Counted from the stretch's first letter, positions 17,893 through 27,150 are shown. The stretch: 64,000 nt of DNA from Nostoc linckia z4 (GCF_002608075.1 NZ_LAHA01000008.1:1-64000); one strand, 5' to 3'. The notes: generated by a model not told the origin, from the sequence alone. Made by a program: numbers and translations.

Positions 17893-20637
17893 TCAAGTTT
17901 TTAACACCTCAATGATCTTATCCACGAGTTCCATTGGCTCAATTGGCTTGGTAATAAAAAGTTGAAACCCTGCTTCTAAAATACGTTGCTCATTTTTGGC
18001 TCCAGCAAATGCGGTAAGAGCGATCGCCTTCGGCATAACTTCGTTTACCGCAGGAATTTGTCCCCCTTGCTCTATAGTGCGGGAGCGAACCTGACGAATT
18101 AAGGTAAAGCCATCCTCATCTGGCATACTGATATCACTAATCAGTAGAGCGGGCGATGCCTGGGTTGGGCTACGCCTACGCTGTTCTAAAAGTGCCAATG
18201 CTTCTCTTACTGATGCTGCCACTAATACATCTGCCCCGGCGCTTTGGAGAACAGTCTGCATTAACATCCGAGCATCTGCATCGTCATCCACAACCAGAAT
18301 GCACAAGTTCTGCAATTGGGCAATTTCCTTATTGCCATGCTGCAATTCTAGTACTACTAGTTCCTCATTACTCAACTGCCCTGTGATTTTCACAAGAGGT
18401 AGCCTTACCGTGAATGTCGAACCCTTGCCGAATCCCGCGCTGGCTGCTGTGATATTGCCATTGTGAAGTTCTACAATATAACGAGCGATCGCAAGTCCTA
18501 ACCCTAATCCACCAGCAGAACGAGTAGTGGAAGCATCACGCTGACTAAACCGTTCAAAGACGAATGGTATAAATTCTGCTTCTATGCCCCTCCCTCGATC
18601 AATAACAGTAATCTGAGCTTGAGACTCAACTTGTTCCAACCTCACCTCTACACTTTCATTCTTAGAACTAAACTTGATTGCATTTGAAAGCAAATTCCAA
18701 ACCACTTGTTGTAAACGAATGGCATCACCTAAAACGTTGGACACAGCAGCATCAAGATGTAACTGAATTTGAATGCCTTTTGTTTCGGCTGACAATCGAA
18801 TAGTATCTACTGCTGACCGAATTACACTTGCTAGGTCAACAGGTTCGATTTCCAAATTCATCTCGCCCTTCTGCATCCTAGCCAGATCCAACAAATCGTC
18901 AATTAAGCGAACTTGTAGACGAGCATTTCGCTCAATCGTTTCCAGTCCCTCAATTTTCAGTGCTTCATCCATCTCAGATTCAGTTAGCAATAGTTGCGCC
19001 CAACCGTGGAGATTATGCATGGGAGTACGTAACTCATGAGACAAGACAGCGACGAATTCATCCTTTACTCGATTTATTTCTGCCAGTTCTTCAGTCTTTT
19101 GTCTCAGTTCTTCCTCTACACGCTTTTGTTCAGTGATATCAATGCCGATTAAAAATGCGGCTCTGTTCTGGTCATATTTTTGAGCCACAATTAAATAGCT
19201 ACGATCTGCGCTTATCGATTTCAACTCATATAATGCTTCAGATTCATCTCCAGCAAAGAAATTTTGCACGAATTCACGAAACCCATTACCACTAGCTAAG
19301 AAACCAATATCCTGACCAACAAAAGCTTCGGGAGACAAATTAAAACTATCAGCTAAGTGCTTGTTGACACCTAGATAGCACAAATCGGAACTGACCCAAG
19401 ATACAATTCCAGGTACAGCCTCCAGTACAGTCTGCAACTGATCTCTAGCAGCTTGCAATTTTTTTTCTGCCTGGTTGCGCTGGGTAATATCTAGAAATAT
19501 ACTTACACACCCCCGCACTTTTCCATCTTCATCAAATAAAGGGGCAGCATACTGCGACAGGTTAATTATGATACCATCATCACGAACCACCTCAATCTCA
19601 GAATCCAGTATTTCCACCCCATGAGTGGTAGCATATTGCATAGCTAGTTCTTTTGGAGCTAGTTCTCTGCCATCCTGGTAAACTTTAAAGTTAGTTGGAC
19701 GTTCATCATTAGGAGCGCTGAGAGAGGCATTTGCGTCAACAGGTATGCCAAGCAGTTTGGCAAGAGCTGGATTAGCTCGAATAGTTCGGCATTCTGGATC
19801 TTCTGCAATGGCAATGCCAGTTGGAATCACCTCTAACAAAGTTTGTAATTCTTTAACTCGTCGATTTAAAGCTTGGTTCAGCTTAATAATTTTTGCTTCT
19901 GCTTGTTTGCGGTTCGTGACGTTTTGGAAGATTGCCAAGCCTGTCAGAATTTTGCTATTTTCATCTTTGACTGGAAAAGTTTGTACTAGATAAACTTGAT
20001 TGTTATAAGGGATTTCAATACACATTGGACTACCCTGTAAGGTACTACGGTAAACTGGTTCTATCAGTTCGTAAGTCTCAGGGAGAACAGTTTCGTGCAG
20101 CGTTTTACCTTGAAACTCTTCTTTTGGTAAACCAAAGATTTGCAGTTCTGTACCCTCAGCACCCATAAAGCGCATATCTCGATCAAAGAGAAAAACTACT
20201 CCATTGGGTAGATTTTGGGTTAATGTTCGGTATAGTTCTTCACCTTGACGGAGTGAACGCTGACTCTGTAATAAATCTTTTAGATTGATTTGGGCTTTTG
20301 TTTTATCAGTATCTGACTGCTGTTTACTTGACTGGAAGTTATCAGTTAGCGCACTGATTAATAGACCCTCGATAACAAATAATACAAATTCCAGACTATC
20401 GAGAGTAGAAGATGGATTTGTAAAAAAGTAATGACTAGCTAAAGCAGCCAAAAACATTGATGTCAATCCTGAAATGATGCTACCGTACCAAGTACTTATA
20501 GAGATAGCAATCAGCCACAAGCTGAAAGAACTTGTGATTACAGTTAGATGCTCTAGTCCCAGCTTTACTAGCAAGGTTACTCCCACACTGAAAAATGCAA
20601 TCCTGTAGGGCAGGTATTTTTGTTTGATAAATAACAT
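17893..20637 (-). CDS. Membrane hybrid sensor histidine kinase (KdpD-like TM, PAS repeats, HK, receiver)
   Basis: 914 residues. N-terminal hydrophobic helices (about 10-100, with SISTWYGSIISGLTSMFLAALASHYFF) resemble the DUF4118 four-helix membrane module of KdpD. Three PAS-like domains follow (about 135-260, 270-395 and 405-515), linked by coiled-coil QAEKKLQAA-type segments. The dimerisation H-box is LSHELRTPMHN (His near 534). The ATPase domain has NLLSNAIKFS (N box), DRGRGIE (G1) and GGLGLGLAIA (G2). The receiver domain at the end has VVDDDAD and phospho-acceptor LISDISMPDEDG (near 832), then a KPIEP motif. The receiver domain carries two short in-frame repeat insertions. The ligand and target are unknown; it is convergent with the conjugation operon. 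Confidence 0.92.
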   Translation of the reverse strand: MLFIKQKYLPYRIAFFSVGVTLLVKLGLEHLTVITSSFSLWLIAISISTWYGSIISGLTSMFLAALASHYFFTNPSSTLDSLEFVLFVIEGLLISALTDNFQSSKQQSDTDKTKAQINLKDLLQSQRSLRQGEELYRTLTQNLPNGVVFLFDRDMRFMGAEGTELQIFGLPKEEFQGKTLHETVLPETYELIEPVYRSTLQGSPMCIEIPYNNQVYLVQTFPVKDENSKILTGLAIFQNVTNRKQAEAKIIKLNQALNRRVKELQTLLEVIPTGIAIAEDPECRTIRANPALAKLLGIPVDANASLSAPNDERPTNFKVYQDGRELAPKELAMQYATTHGVEILDSEIEVVRDDGIIINLSQYAAPLFDEDGKVRGCVSIFLDITQRNQAEKKLQAARDQLQTVLEAVPGIVSWVSSDLCYLGVNKHLADSFNLSPEAFVGQDIGFLASGNGFREFVQNFFAGDESEALYELKSISADRSYLIVAQKYDQNRAAFLIGIDITEQKRVEEELRQKTEELAEINRVKDEFVAVLSHELRTPMHNLHGWAQLLLTESEMDEALKIEGLETIERNARLQVRLIDDLLDLARMQKGEMNLEIEPVDLASVIRSAVDTIRLSAETKGIQIQLHLDAAVSNVLGDAIRLQQVVWNLLSNAIKFSSKNESVEVRLEQVESQAQITVIDRGRGIEAEFIPFVFERFSQRDASTTRSAGGLGLGLAIARYIVELHNGNITAASAGFGKGSTFTVRLPLVKITGQLSNEELVVLELQHGNKEIAQLQNLCILVVDDDADARMLMQTVLQSAGADVLVAASVREALALLEQRRRSPTQASPALLISDISMPDEDGFTLIRQVRSRTIEQGGQIPAVNEVMPKAIALTAFAGAKNEQRILEAGFQLFITKPIEPMELVDKIIEVLKT
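18026..18049. repeat. In-frame repeat piece in the receiver domain
   Basis: On the gene strand this reads GTAAACGAAG-TTATGCCGAAGG and encodes VNEVMPKA. It interrupts what is normally a continuous GGQIPAIALTAFA segment of hybrid-kinase receivers. The DNA word GTAAACGAAGTTATGCC resembles repeats known from Nostoc-type genomes. Confidence 0.6.
18154..18183. repeat. Copy of the GCGATGCCTG...CTACGCCTACGCT repeat inside the kinase gene
   Basis: GCGATGCCTGGG, TT and GGGCTACGCCTACGCTG at these positions match intergenic copies at 34083-34113 (inverted) and 40783-40816, and partly 20693-20716. In the protein it encodes QRRRSPTQASPA, a loop just before the receiver LISD motif. Confidence 0.65.
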
Positions 20638-20692
20638 AGAGATGGGAGCAACGGGATAGTATTTTGTGAGGCCGGCTAAAAAACGAGCAATG

Positions 20693-20716
20693 TCTACGGC
20701 GGGCCACGCCTACGCT
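20693..20716. repeat. Partial palindromic repeat upstream of the kinase gene
   Basis: TCTACGGCGGGCCACGCCTACGCTA belongs to the same family as the copies near 18154, 34083 and 40783. Two direct TTCAGTATATTA copies follow (20729-20756). Confidence 0.5.
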
Positions 20717-20826
20717 AAAAACTATTTTCAGTATATTAGAATATTCAGTATATTAAAACACGTACTAATGCGTAGTAAGATTTACTAGGTCTAATGTATG
20801 GTGACGAGCGCGAAAATTTGTAATAA

Positions 20827-21261
20827 CAAGAATTAGCAAAACACCTGCTCAACATCTCGGAGACGATCTGGCAGAGGTGGCATAACTGGCTAGACGATCA
20901 TACGTACTGGCTTATACATTCTGCACTCATCCACGGTGACTTACACCCAGGACACATCTTGGTTGACCGAGTGACTGGACTACTGGATTGGACAGAAGCC
21001 TCGGTTGCCAACCCAGCAACAGACTTCGCTCTTTACTACGCCATTTTTGGTGAATCCGCACTCTCTCATCTACTTCAGCAGTACCAACAGTCTGGGGGTC
21101 AAGTTTGGCCTCGAATGCACGATCGCATCGTCGAATTGTATTGTGCCTACCTTGTCATGATTGCAATGTTCGTACTGCGAACAGGTGAAGAATCTTACAT
21201 AGAACTAGCACAGATGATGCTGTCCACACATGAACAGCAAATGGTTGGTTTGGGATATTGA
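20827..21261 (+). pseudogene. C-terminal remnant of a macrolide 2'-phosphotransferase (Mph-like)
   Basis: The frame opens after a TAA at 20824 and runs to TGA 21259-21261 (about 144 codons). It contains TIWQRWHNWLDDHTYW, then LIHGDLHPGHILVD (catalytic loop HGDLxxGHxL), GLLDWTEASVANPATDF (metal-binding D of the DxD/E motif) and a helical tail. This is the order seen in Mph(A/B)-type and related aminoglycoside-phosphotransferase-fold kinases. The N-lobe with its ATP-binding strands (about 160 residues) is missing and no good start codon exists for the open part; the only in-frame candidate is TTG 20959, inside the catalytic loop. The product would be inactive. Confidence 0.75.
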
Positions 21262-21267
21262 TTGCCG

Positions 21268-22764
21268 ATGATGCCGAATGGATATGGAAATATATTCCTC
21301 GAACCAGAAGGAGTGTTGTTTTTCGGAGAAGCAAAACCAACAGCTATCGCTGCATTGAGTGGATCAATTAATGGAATTAGCGAAGCGATGATGATCCAAA
21401 CACTTCCTACTTTCGCTGCAACAGGTTCTTTTCCATTTCAACTCACTCAGCAGCAGCAAAAAGCTTTAGATGCAATGTGGACATTTATACAGCCAACTGT
21501 GATGGCTGCTTTATTTCTACTGGTTGGCTATGCTGGAACCGGCAAGTCAACTATTGTTTTCCAACTAGTTAAAGTTCTTGTCGCTACGGGTAAGCGAGTT
21601 GTACTGACTGCACCCACTAATAAAGCTGTAGGTGTGCTGCAACGCATGGCGGCAGAAAATGGTGTAACTGGGGTAGAATTCTTCACCATTCACCAGTTGT
21701 TAGGACTGGGTATGGTAACTAGAGGTAAAGAGAAAGTACTTGACCAAACTGGGCCTTCTTACATCAATCTATTTGATGTTGTCTTTATTGATGAATGTTC
21801 CATGATTGGCAAACAACTCTGGCGCTGGATTGAGGATGTTGCTAACCAATCATCCACCTGGACAAAAATCAAAATTATTCTCATGGGCGATCCAGCACAG
21901 TTAAATCCAGTTAATGAAGGAAAATCCCCTAGTTTTCAAGTGCCAGATAAAGCAGTATTGACTCAAGTTGTGCGTCAAGGAACTGGTAGCCCTTTGTTAG
22001 AGTTTGTCACCGCTTCTCGCTATGCAGTCACCAAGAGCAAGTTTCCTTTTGAGCCTTATGCCAAATATCTGCCTGATAAAAGTAATGGGGCGCTGATGGT
22101 TAAACGTCAAACTTTGCTGCGTTATGCCTGCAAAAAGATGAAGATAGAATTTGCTCAAAACCCAGATTGTTTCCGAATTTTATCCTGGACTAATACTCAA
22201 GTTGACTTTTACAATCAGCAGATTCGCACACATTTATATGGTGAAAATCTCAATCGCTTTATTCCTGGAGAAAGATTAATCACCAGAGATCCTGTGATGG
22301 CTCCTGATGGTAAAACTACGATTCTTTCTACATCTACAGAGTTTACTGTTTTAGATGTCTTTGGGGATCGTTACAACAACTATGATACTTGGAGGCTAAA
22401 GGTAGAAACAGATGAAGGGATTGTGCGTCAAATCTATGTTCTGCATGAAGATGAGCAAAAACAATTTGACCAAGAAACCAAACGCTTACTCAAAAGTGCC
22501 AAGCGTAATCCCTTTCTGTGGAAGCAGTACTACAAACATTTAGAGCAGTTTGCCAACATCAGAAACTGCTTTGCATTAACTGTTCACAATAGTCAAGGTA
22601 GCACTTTCTTAGAAGCGGGTATTGATGGTCAAGATTTGAGTAAGCGACTTTATCCAGAACGAGGAGATGACAGTAAGGCAGTCCTGGCAAAGATTAAAGA
22701 GTTTAATCGTTTGTACTATGTTTCTAGCTCACGGGCTAGACAACGGATATTAGTTATCCGGTGA
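21268..22764 (+). CDS. SF1 helicase of the Dda/RecD2 type
   Basis: About 499 residues. The frame is open from TTG 21262, but ATG 21268 or 21271 is a more likely start, and later ones are possible because the first 50 residues show no helicase motif. Motif I is GYAGTGKS (about 87-94). Motif Ia is LTAPTNKAV, motif II IDECSMIG, motif III MGDPAQLNPV, motif V TVHNSQGSTF and motif VI YYVSSSRARQR. This set and the length of about 500 match T4 Dda-like and RecD2-like 5'-3' DNA helicases. It could drive replication, recombination or strand processing during conjugation. It lies just downstream of the Mph remnant and upstream of a strong hairpin terminator. Confidence 0.88.
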   Translation: MMPNGYGNIFLEPEGVLFFGEAKPTAIAALSGSINGISEAMMIQTLPTFAATGSFPFQLTQQQQKALDAMWTFIQPTVMAALFLLVGYAGTGKSTIVFQLVKVLVATGKRVVLTAPTNKAVGVLQRMAAENGVTGVEFFTIHQLLGLGMVTRGKEKVLDQTGPSYINLFDVVFIDECSMIGKQLWRWIEDVANQSSTWTKIKIILMGDPAQLNPVNEGKSPSFQVPDKAVLTQVVRQGTGSPLLEFVTASRYAVTKSKFPFEPYAKYLPDKSNGALMVKRQTLLRYACKKMKIEFAQNPDCFRILSWTNTQVDFYNQQIRTHLYGENLNRFIPGERLITRDPVMAPDGKTTILSTSTEFTVLDVFGDRYNNYDTWRLKVETDEGIVRQIYVLHEDEQKQFDQETKRLLKSAKRNPFLWKQYYKHLEQFANIRNCFALTVHNSQGSTFLEAGIDGQDLSKRLYPERGDDSKAVLAKIKEFNRLYYVSSSRARQRILVIR

Positions 22765-22819
22765 TAATTTTGTATAGCAATCTCGACACAAAATTCCGAT
22801 TAATCATTCGTGAACAATG

Positions 22820-22852
22820 AGAACCCCGATTTATCTAATAAATCGGGGTTCT
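22820..22852. terminator. Strong hairpin after the helicase gene
   Basis: AGAACCCCGATTTAT (22820-22834), loop CTA, then ATAAATCGGGGTTCT (22838-22852): a perfect 15-bp stem, 55 bp after the stop. No long T-run follows on the + strand. The CCCCGATTTAT stem is a common intergenic hairpin in cyanobacteria, so it may be a terminator or a repeat element used as one. Confidence 0.7.
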
Positions 22853-23263
22853 GTGCCTTGTAATTTTCACAAATCAAATAAGCTAATGAGCATTTAAGTT
22901 GCATGAAAGCAGGGATTAAGCCCTTACTATAAGCGAATAAATCTGTAAAAACAAATGACGATTAGCTTATGATTGCTAGATTATGAAATCGAAATAGATA
23001 ATGTATTATGAAACGTTTGCTCACTTTAATAACTGCTTACTAACTATAGAAAAACTGTCTTCCTTTTACAATATTTCCGCAATAATCTGATTTTAACAGC
23101 TTTTTAGTCTCAAATTATTTTTTAAATTACAATCAAATATATTTATATTTAGTAACTATTTAAATGATTTACGTGAATAAATTTATAGCCCAACTTAGTG
23201 GCGAAAAGGTAAAGCTTACGCTTTATTTTACTGAGATCAAAAACATTATTATTCCTAGTAAAT
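22853..23263. other. AT-rich 411-bp intergenic region
   Basis: No gene found on either strand. The base composition drops to long A/T runs, suggesting promoter DNA for the 23264 gene. The only repeat-like feature is the hairpin just before it. Confidence 0.4.
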
Positions 23264-24340
23264 GTGGTACAAGCAGTGATTACAAATTCAAGCGAAACCT
23301 TTCTAAAAGACGCTGTTGTTGAAAGATATAATCTCTCTAAGTTGAATAAAACTCGTATCCGTTTCAAAATTCAGTTAAAGAAGACAACCAAGAGTAATGC
23401 TCCAAAATGGACAGATGTTCTCAAATATTCTCAAGATGAACAAGAATCTGACTTAGTGAAGGTCACAACCTCAGAAGTTGGTTTAAAGGGCATCAAAGTT
23501 TTCAAAGCTTTAGACGAAGCAGCAAACCAACTAAGGCAAGAAATTGCTTCAGTCCAAGAATGGATGAATTATGACAATGGTGATTGGATTTGTTCTATAG
23601 ACTTAGCGCCCTTGGTCTGGAATCAACTAATCGGAATTCGAGATAATATTGCACCTGTTTTACGCACTCAACTGAAAGAAGAGTATGAAAAGGGGTACAC
23701 CGACTATCAAGAACGTATTGACAAATTTCTCTCACTCAATGCTTGGCAGTTATCTGTAGAACAACAACAAGAAGTTAAGCAGAACTTAGCCAAAGCTTTT
23801 CCCTGTTTAGAGGAACTAGAGGACTATTTACAAGTAGTAATTGGTCGTCCTGTCATTATTCCCGCCATCAGTGAACAATTGTCAGAGAAACAAGCTGAAT
23901 GCTTAGGGCAAATAAGTCGGTTTATCGAACAGTATGACAGAAATTTAGAACAAACACTGAGGGAATCAGCGATCGCTCTCGGTGAACAACTAGCAGCCCA
24001 GTTGCTCGAAGATTTGAGTAATTGGGAACCAGGACGCAAGCCAGTCAACTTCAAGAAAAAGATGGAACGCCATTTCAAAAAAGTCCAAATGCTTTTGGCT
24101 AACGCCAGTTTTGAAGCAGGTAGCAGCCTTGGACAAATGATGGCTCATCTAGAAAATGTTCTTGAAAACGCTTCTGTGGATGCCAAAAAGCTGGATTCAC
24201 AAGGGCGTTCTCAGTTGCAGGAAAAAATGGATGAAATTTGCTCCAAGCTTTTGGATGAACAACGCCATCTTCAACGATTAGCAAGTGATGAGGGTATGGG
24301 CTTAACCAGAGCTACAGCGATGTCTCTCAAACTTCGCTAG
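23264..24340 (+). CDS. Helical protein of unknown function
   Basis: 358 residues, start GTG 23264 (an ATG two bases earlier is in another frame). No membrane segments or enzyme motifs are seen. It is predominantly helical, with charged stretches such as LDEAANQLRQEIASVQEWM, LRTQLKEEYEKGYTDYQERIDKFL, and a C-terminal coiled-coil-like half (EKMDEICSKLLDEQRHLQ). The plan resembles DUF3150-type plasmid proteins, but I cannot confirm this. It precedes the Ycf35-type gene by 232 bp in the same direction and may belong to the same functional cluster (AAA ATPase with small partners). Confidence 0.6.
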   Translation: MVQAVITNSSETFLKDAVVERYNLSKLNKTRIRFKIQLKKTTKSNAPKWTDVLKYSQDEQESDLVKVTTSEVGLKGIKVFKALDEAANQLRQEIASVQEWMNYDNGDWICSIDLAPLVWNQLIGIRDNIAPVLRTQLKEEYEKGYTDYQERIDKFLSLNAWQLSVEQQQEVKQNLAKAFPCLEELEDYLQVVIGRPVIIPAISEQLSEKQAECLGQISRFIEQYDRNLEQTLRESAIALGEQLAAQLLEDLSNWEPGRKPVNFKKKMERHFKKVQMLLANASFEAGSSLGQMMAHLENVLENASVDAKKLDSQGRSQLQEKMDEICSKLLDEQRHLQRLASDEGMGLTRATAMSLKLR

Positions 24341-24572
24341 AAAAAACAATCAAGAACGTGTCTGTATCGTCGTTGATCGAAAACTAGGTGTGGGGGAGCC
24401 ACTGCGGTGGACGGGTTTCCACAGCAGTATGCAAGTGGCGTTGTAGAGGAAGACAATACGCACACACTTCCCAAGCTTGCTACGGAACTAAGAGGGGAAG
24501 GAACTTTTTGCTTCCTTGTCTATCACCACTGTTCGCATTAATTTACCAGTCCACAGTATTTAGAGGTAGGAA

Positions 24573-25019
24573 ATGTCGCACTTTTCAACTGTCACTACAA
24601 AACTAACTAACCGTGAATGTTTAGTACAAGCTCTACAAGATTTGCAGCTTACCGTCCAAGTTTATGAAAAACCACAATCCCTGAGAGGTTATTACGATGA
24701 CTCCCAGGGGAAAAGTGCTGAGATTGTTGTCCCTGGCCGTAGTTTAAGTGTCCGCGCAGATATCGGGTTTAGGTGGGATCAAGAGGCAGGGGTGTATCAA
24801 CTCATCCATGATGCCTATGAAACTGTACCCCGACTAGGAGAAAACTTCTTTTCTCACACCCTAATACAAGCCTATGGCAAGAAGATGGTTCGCGCTAAAG
24901 CAGCCCAGTTACAAGAACATCTGGGAGAATGCACCATCACAGAAGAAACCAACGGTCAGGTACATACCCTGCGCCTTGCATTTTCAGCACACCAGCAAAC
25001 TCAACAAGTTCGGAGATAA
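24573..25019 (+). CDS. ycf35: DUF1257 / Ycf35-like protein
   Basis: 148 residues starting MSHFSTVTTKLTNRECLVQAL, the characteristic opening of DUF1257/Ycf35 proteins. Further family features are the AEIVVPGR strand, DIGFRWDQEAGVYQLIHD and a QAYGKKMVRAKAAQLQ helix. Ycf35 is conserved in cyanobacteria and red-lineage plastids; its biochemical role is not established. Here it is followed after 2 bp by a DUF2997-type protein and shortly by a Ycf46-like AAA ATPase, the same association I know from cyanobacterial genomes. GAGGTAGG upstream of ATG 24573 is a plausible ribosome-binding site. Confidence 0.85.
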   Translation: MSHFSTVTTKLTNRECLVQALQDLQLTVQVYEKPQSLRGYYDDSQGKSAEIVVPGRSLSVRADIGFRWDQEAGVYQLIHDAYETVPRLGENFFSHTLIQAYGKKMVRAKAAQLQEHLGECTITEETNGQVHTLRLAFSAHQQTQQVRR

Positions 25020-25021
25020 TT

Positions 25022-25228
25022 ATGGAACGGGCAATATTGATACATTTTGACACTGTTACAGGTGAAGTGAAAATAGAAGCCGAGGGATTTGAGGGTTTGT
25101 CGTGCCTAGAAGCAACCCAACCCTTTGAGGAAGCTTTGGGTGTGGTAGAGGGCGATCGCACTTACAAACCAGAATCTCAGCAACAGCTTCGTAGCATCAT
25201 TACTCATCAACAACGACTGCACCAATAA
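25022..25228 (+). CDS. DUF2997-like small protein
   Basis: 68 residues from ATG 25022, two bases after the Ycf35 stop. The N-terminal strand-turn-strand (ERAILIHFDTVTGEVKIEAEGFEGLSCLEAT) with an FxGxxC-like element matches DUF2997, a small family that accompanies DUF1257. A frame that begins 93 bp earlier overlaps the upstream gene and is not needed. Likely co-translated with Ycf35. Function unknown. Confidence 0.75.
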   Translation: MERAILIHFDTVTGEVKIEAEGFEGLSCLEATQPFEEALGVVEGDRTYKPESQQQLRSIITHQQRLHQ

Positions 25229-25273
25229 ACATTCGATGGGGGGACGAGGAAAATCCCCCTGCACAATTTTTCT

Positions 25274-25531
25274 ATGAGCGAACTACCTGAAGATTATCCG
25301 ATGCTCCATATTTACCCCTCAAAAGGAGCGCGGGAACCAGTAATTATCAAAGGAAATGCGGAGGGACTGTGCGCTTTAGTCAATGCCCTAATTTCCGCCA
25401 TTGCTCATCCAAATTCTTCTGGAGTTGCTGAAGTATTTAACGGCGATGCCGAAGTTTACGAAGTAGTCGTGCATCTTGTTACCACTCACGAAAAACTTTC
25501 TCCCGTACCCGATCAAAATTCACAACAATGA
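25274..25531 (+). CDS. Small protein coupled to the AAA ATPase gene
   Basis: 85 residues (MSELPEDYPMLHIYPS...). It is a compact alpha/beta-looking protein: a strand (EPVIIKGN), a helix (AEGLCALVNALISAIAH) and a strand (EVYEVVVHLVT). I recognise no family with confidence. Its last four bases (ATGA) overlap the start of the AAA ATPase gene, so the two are translationally coupled and probably interact. Confidence 0.7.
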   Translation: MSELPEDYPMLHIYPSKGAREPVIIKGNAEGLCALVNALISAIAHPNSSGVAEVFNGDAEVYEVVVHLVTTHEKLSPVPDQNSQQ

Positions 25532-27144
25532 AACTATCAAACCTGATTACCACCATTGACTCTCAAATACCCATCGTGGCAATAGATGTTCTGTCCCCCG
25601 AAGAAGCCACTATCATTCAGTGGTTAACTACTGAAGTGATGGACAAACTTAATAGTCCTGTGTACTTCTGGAATTTGGGAGTTTCCGGCTTGGAGCAATG
25701 TCTGATTGCTGACGACGGTGGACTGGTGTTCAAATCAGTCGAGACGTATAAAAAGCCTCCTAACATAGATCCTTTAATATATGTGTTCGAGTATATCAAC
25801 AATTTTGGCGGTAATGGGGTTTTCATCTTGGGAGATGTTCACCCTTTTGTGGGTAAAAACTCCCTGCAATTGAGTTGGGAAATCCTCACCAGAGTAAAAA
25901 ACTTGTACCATCGCCTCAAACCGACTGAAAAGCGAATTGTGTTTTTAGGTCAAAACATTCAACTGCACGAATCCCTGCTGAGGCTAATTCCTTGCTGTGA
26001 AGTTCCTTTGCCCAGCATTGAGCAAATTCAAGACCATTTAGAATCATATTTACTGTACTTGCAAGAATCTGCCAGTGAGCAAGAGGTAACTTTTACCGTA
26101 TCTCTCACCACTGAAGATAAAGAAACCTTGGCAAGAGCAGCTTTAGGCTTGACGCTGGAGGAAATCAGCGACTTTCTCCGGCTCACTGTTAAGGAGCGAT
26201 TAACTTCTAAAGGTATAGTAATTGATACTACGGTCATCCCTTTGGTTGTCGAATACAAAACCCGCCTACTGTCTCAGATGGGTATTGAATTGGGTAAATC
26301 AGCGACCATACCCTTTGGTGGTTTGGATTTATTGCGGGATTGGTTGCAACGCCGCAGCCGGTTATTTTCCCAAGAAGCGCGATCGCTAAATCTACCCCAA
26401 CCTAAAGGTGTGCTACTGGCAGGGCCACCAGGGACAGGTAAATCGATAGTAGCAAAGAACATTGCAACTATACTCAATCTTCCACTGCTACAATTAGACA
26501 TTGCCTCGATGCTTGGTAGCCTGGTTGGAGAATCTGAGGGCAATGTCCGCCGCGCACTCAAGACTGCTGAAGCTATTGCACCCTGTATCTTGTGGATTGA
26601 TGAGGTCGAGAAAGCACTTTCAGCTAATGGCGATACCTCTGGAGTCTCACAAAGGATTCTGGGGAATATCCTCACTTTCATGTCTGAATGTACGGCGGGG
26701 GTGTTTGTGGTGGCAACTTGTAATGACCCAACAGCACTGCCTATTGAGTTCAAGAGGAAAGGGCGGTTTGATGAGAATTTCTTCGTTGACCTGCCTACTG
26801 AGTTGGAACGTTGCCAGATTCTCAAGATTCATTTGGAACGGTTTGGTATAGAAGTTCCGCAAGAATATTTAGAGGCGATCGCTGCTGCTACCGACAAGTT
26901 TAGTGGTGCTGAGTTGGAAACCCTGGCATCAGAAGCAGCACTATTGGCTTTCGATGAGGGAAGACCTCAGCAGGTCACACTGGCTGATTTAGAAAATTGT
27001 CAGCAAAACATCACCCCTTTAGCTGTTCAAGATGCTGCTGCTGTTGAGCGGATGCAGTCTTGGTCAAAGATTGCGCGACCAGCTTCCAGTCCTGTGCAGG
27101 TGTCTAAGAAAGGTCTTCGTACTTCTAGGTTCCGTACTAATTAG
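25528..27144 (+). CDS. ycf46: Ycf46-like AAA+ ATPase
   Basis: 538 residues. The N-terminal half (about 1-260) is the Ycf46-type domain: VAIDVLSPEEATIIQWL, then VFILGDVHPFV and IVFLGQNIQL strands, a P-loop-like fold without Walker A. The AAA+ module has Walker A GPPGTGKS (about 300-307), Walker B CILWIDEVEKA (near 353) and sensor-1 VVATCNDPTALP. An arginine-finger-like FKRKGRFDENFFVDLP and a lid domain (FSGAELETLASEAALLA) follow. Ycf46 proteins occur in cyanobacteria and some plastids. Its element-borne position with Ycf35 and DUF2997 suggests a small remodelling ATPase system whose substrate is unknown. Confidence 0.88.
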   Translation: MKLSNLITTIDSQIPIVAIDVLSPEEATIIQWLTTEVMDKLNSPVYFWNLGVSGLEQCLIADDGGLVFKSVETYKKPPNIDPLIYVFEYINNFGGNGVFILGDVHPFVGKNSLQLSWEILTRVKNLYHRLKPTEKRIVFLGQNIQLHESLLRLIPCCEVPLPSIEQIQDHLESYLLYLQESASEQEVTFTVSLTTEDKETLARAALGLTLEEISDFLRLTVKERLTSKGIVIDTTVIPLVVEYKTRLLSQMGIELGKSATIPFGGLDLLRDWLQRRSRLFSQEARSLNLPQPKGVLLAGPPGTGKSIVAKNIATILNLPLLQLDIASMLGSLVGESEGNVRRALKTAEAIAPCILWIDEVEKALSANGDTSGVSQRILGNILTFMSECTAGVFVVATCNDPTALPIEFKRKGRFDENFFVDLPTELERCQILKIHLERFGIEVPQEYLEAIAAATDKFSGAELETLASEAALLAFDEGRPQQVTLADLENCQQNITPLAVQDAAAVERMQSWSKIARPASSPVQVSKKGLRTSRFRTN

Positions 27145-27150
27145 ATAAAT

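Noticed and set aside
26274..26825. 183-codon open frame opposite to the AAA ATPase gene
   Set aside because: It is the antisense shadow of a strongly conserved AAA domain; composition is not protein-like.
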